Of a DNA stretch of 6,229 bases, positions 5,908 through 6,229 are shown piece after piece; position 1 is the stretch's first letter; every line of letters begins with the position of its first letter. The DNA is taken from assembly GCA_023429545.1 (NCBI GenBank), contig JAEYUU010000439.1, forward strand, positions 1-6,229, given 5' to 3'. Both the position numbers and the translations under genes were made by a program. Source of the stretch: Verrucomicrobiota bacterium. GTDB lineage: Bacteria; Verrucomicrobiota; Verrucomicrobiia; Verrucomicrobiales; Verrucomicrobiaceae. Under the pieces are notes generated by a model. It was not told the DNA's origin. It saw nothing but the letters and a program-made list of their open reading frames with translations, and made no database searches.

Positions 5908-6229
5908 ATGACTCACAAACTGCCTGACCTGATCATCGCCGCGGATCGCGGACGTTTCGTCGCCTATGCTCCAAATAAGTTTGGCTCGCTCAAAGCGTTG
6001 CAGTCCGAAGAAATCCCTGAAGGGCTCAACAAGCTGAGCGAACAGGTCACCGACAAGGCGGGTGCGTTCCCCATGATGGGCCCGAATCGTGGCAGCGGTG
6101 TGAATGGCACTTTCACCGGCTCGGCGGAACGAATGAAGCTGGAAGCAGAAATCGAAATGCAGTCGTTCCGCAAGGTGGCTGCGAGCATCGAATCGCTTGT
6201 CGCGCAACGCCGGCCGAAGACCTGGGGAT
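5908..6229 (+). CDS. Host-attachment-type (baeRF-related) protein, N-terminal part, cut by window end
   Basis: The frame opens at the ATG at 5908 and runs 107 codons to the window edge without a stop. It begins MTHKLPDLIIAADRGRFVAYA, an initial beta-strand followed by an A-D-R-G-R motif, as in the family annotated 'protein required for attachment to host cells' (related to the bacterial archaeo-eukaryotic release factor, baeRF, group). The segment LSEQVTDKAGAF corresponds to the L-SDRPGR-type motif, a Gly-rich loop follows (MMGPNRGSGVNG), and then an Ala/Glu-rich helix (AERMKLEAEIEMQSFRKVA) as in the family. The family's name comes from Agrobacterium work, but its molecular role is unclear. 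An antisense frame (6207 to 5887) is a shadow. It is divergent from the DUF892 gene across 207 bp. No ribosome-binding motif precedes the ATG. The family match is from memory of the motif order. Confidence 0.6.
   Translation, partial: MTHKLPDLIIAADRGRFVAYAPNKFGSLKALQSEEIPEGLNKLSEQVTDKAGAFPMMGPNRGSGVNGTFTGSAERMKLEAEIEMQSFRKVAASIESLVAQRRPKTWG

Noticed and set aside
5887..6207. Minus-strand frame of 106 codons at the right end
   Set aside because: It overlaps the host-attachment-type frame at 5908, which has family motifs and runs off the window; the minus frame has none.

Overview
The window is GC-rich bacterial chromosome with six genes (two cut by the window edges), most of them concerned with the cell envelope. 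There are no RNA genes, insertion sequences or CRISPR arrays that I can see. The protein style suggests a Verrucomicrobia-type Gram-negative bacterium: an AsmA-like protein with an amphipathic tail, an ABCG-like exporter with a long charged linker, a YciF/DUF892 protein beside a host-attachment-type protein, and start sites without Shine-Dalgarno motifs. This placement is an inference from memory of such genomes; no marker gene is present.

Layout. Positions 2-184 (+) are the last 60 codons of an L-ribulose-5-phosphate 4-epimerase (araD). A 276-bp gap (185-460) holds a five-copy tandem 8-mer inside a widely spaced inverted repeat. On the minus strand, 461-2419 encodes a 652-residue exporter with an N-terminal ATPase and a C-terminal membrane domain. 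A 93-bp divergent spacer separates it from a plus-strand cluster: an AsmA-like membrane-anchored protein (2513-4048), a 60-residue unknown protein (4087-4269) and a predicted lipoprotein (4276-4971). The gaps within this cluster are 38 and 6 bp, so it is probably an operon.

Positions 4972-5199 separate convergent genes and are rich in structure: a degenerate direct repeat with internal palindromes, a 7-bp hairpin and a perfect 10-bp hairpin that may be a two-sided terminator. The minus-strand gene at 5200-5700 encodes a ferritin-like DUF892 protein, with a perfect 16-bp palindrome 8 nt before its start codon. Divergent from it, a host-attachment-type protein begins at 5908 and runs off the window.

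How the genes may work together. The exporter, the AsmA-like protein and the lipoprotein could form an envelope lipid or surface-export module, since both protein families have links to lipid movement; this rests on adjacency and family knowledge only. The DUF892 and host-attachment genes may belong to a stress-related locus. I found no clearly new defence or mobile system. The most useful leads are the palindrome at 5709-5724, the repeat-rich intergenic regions, the 22-residue periodic tail of the AsmA-like protein, and the consistent lack of ribosome-binding motifs.
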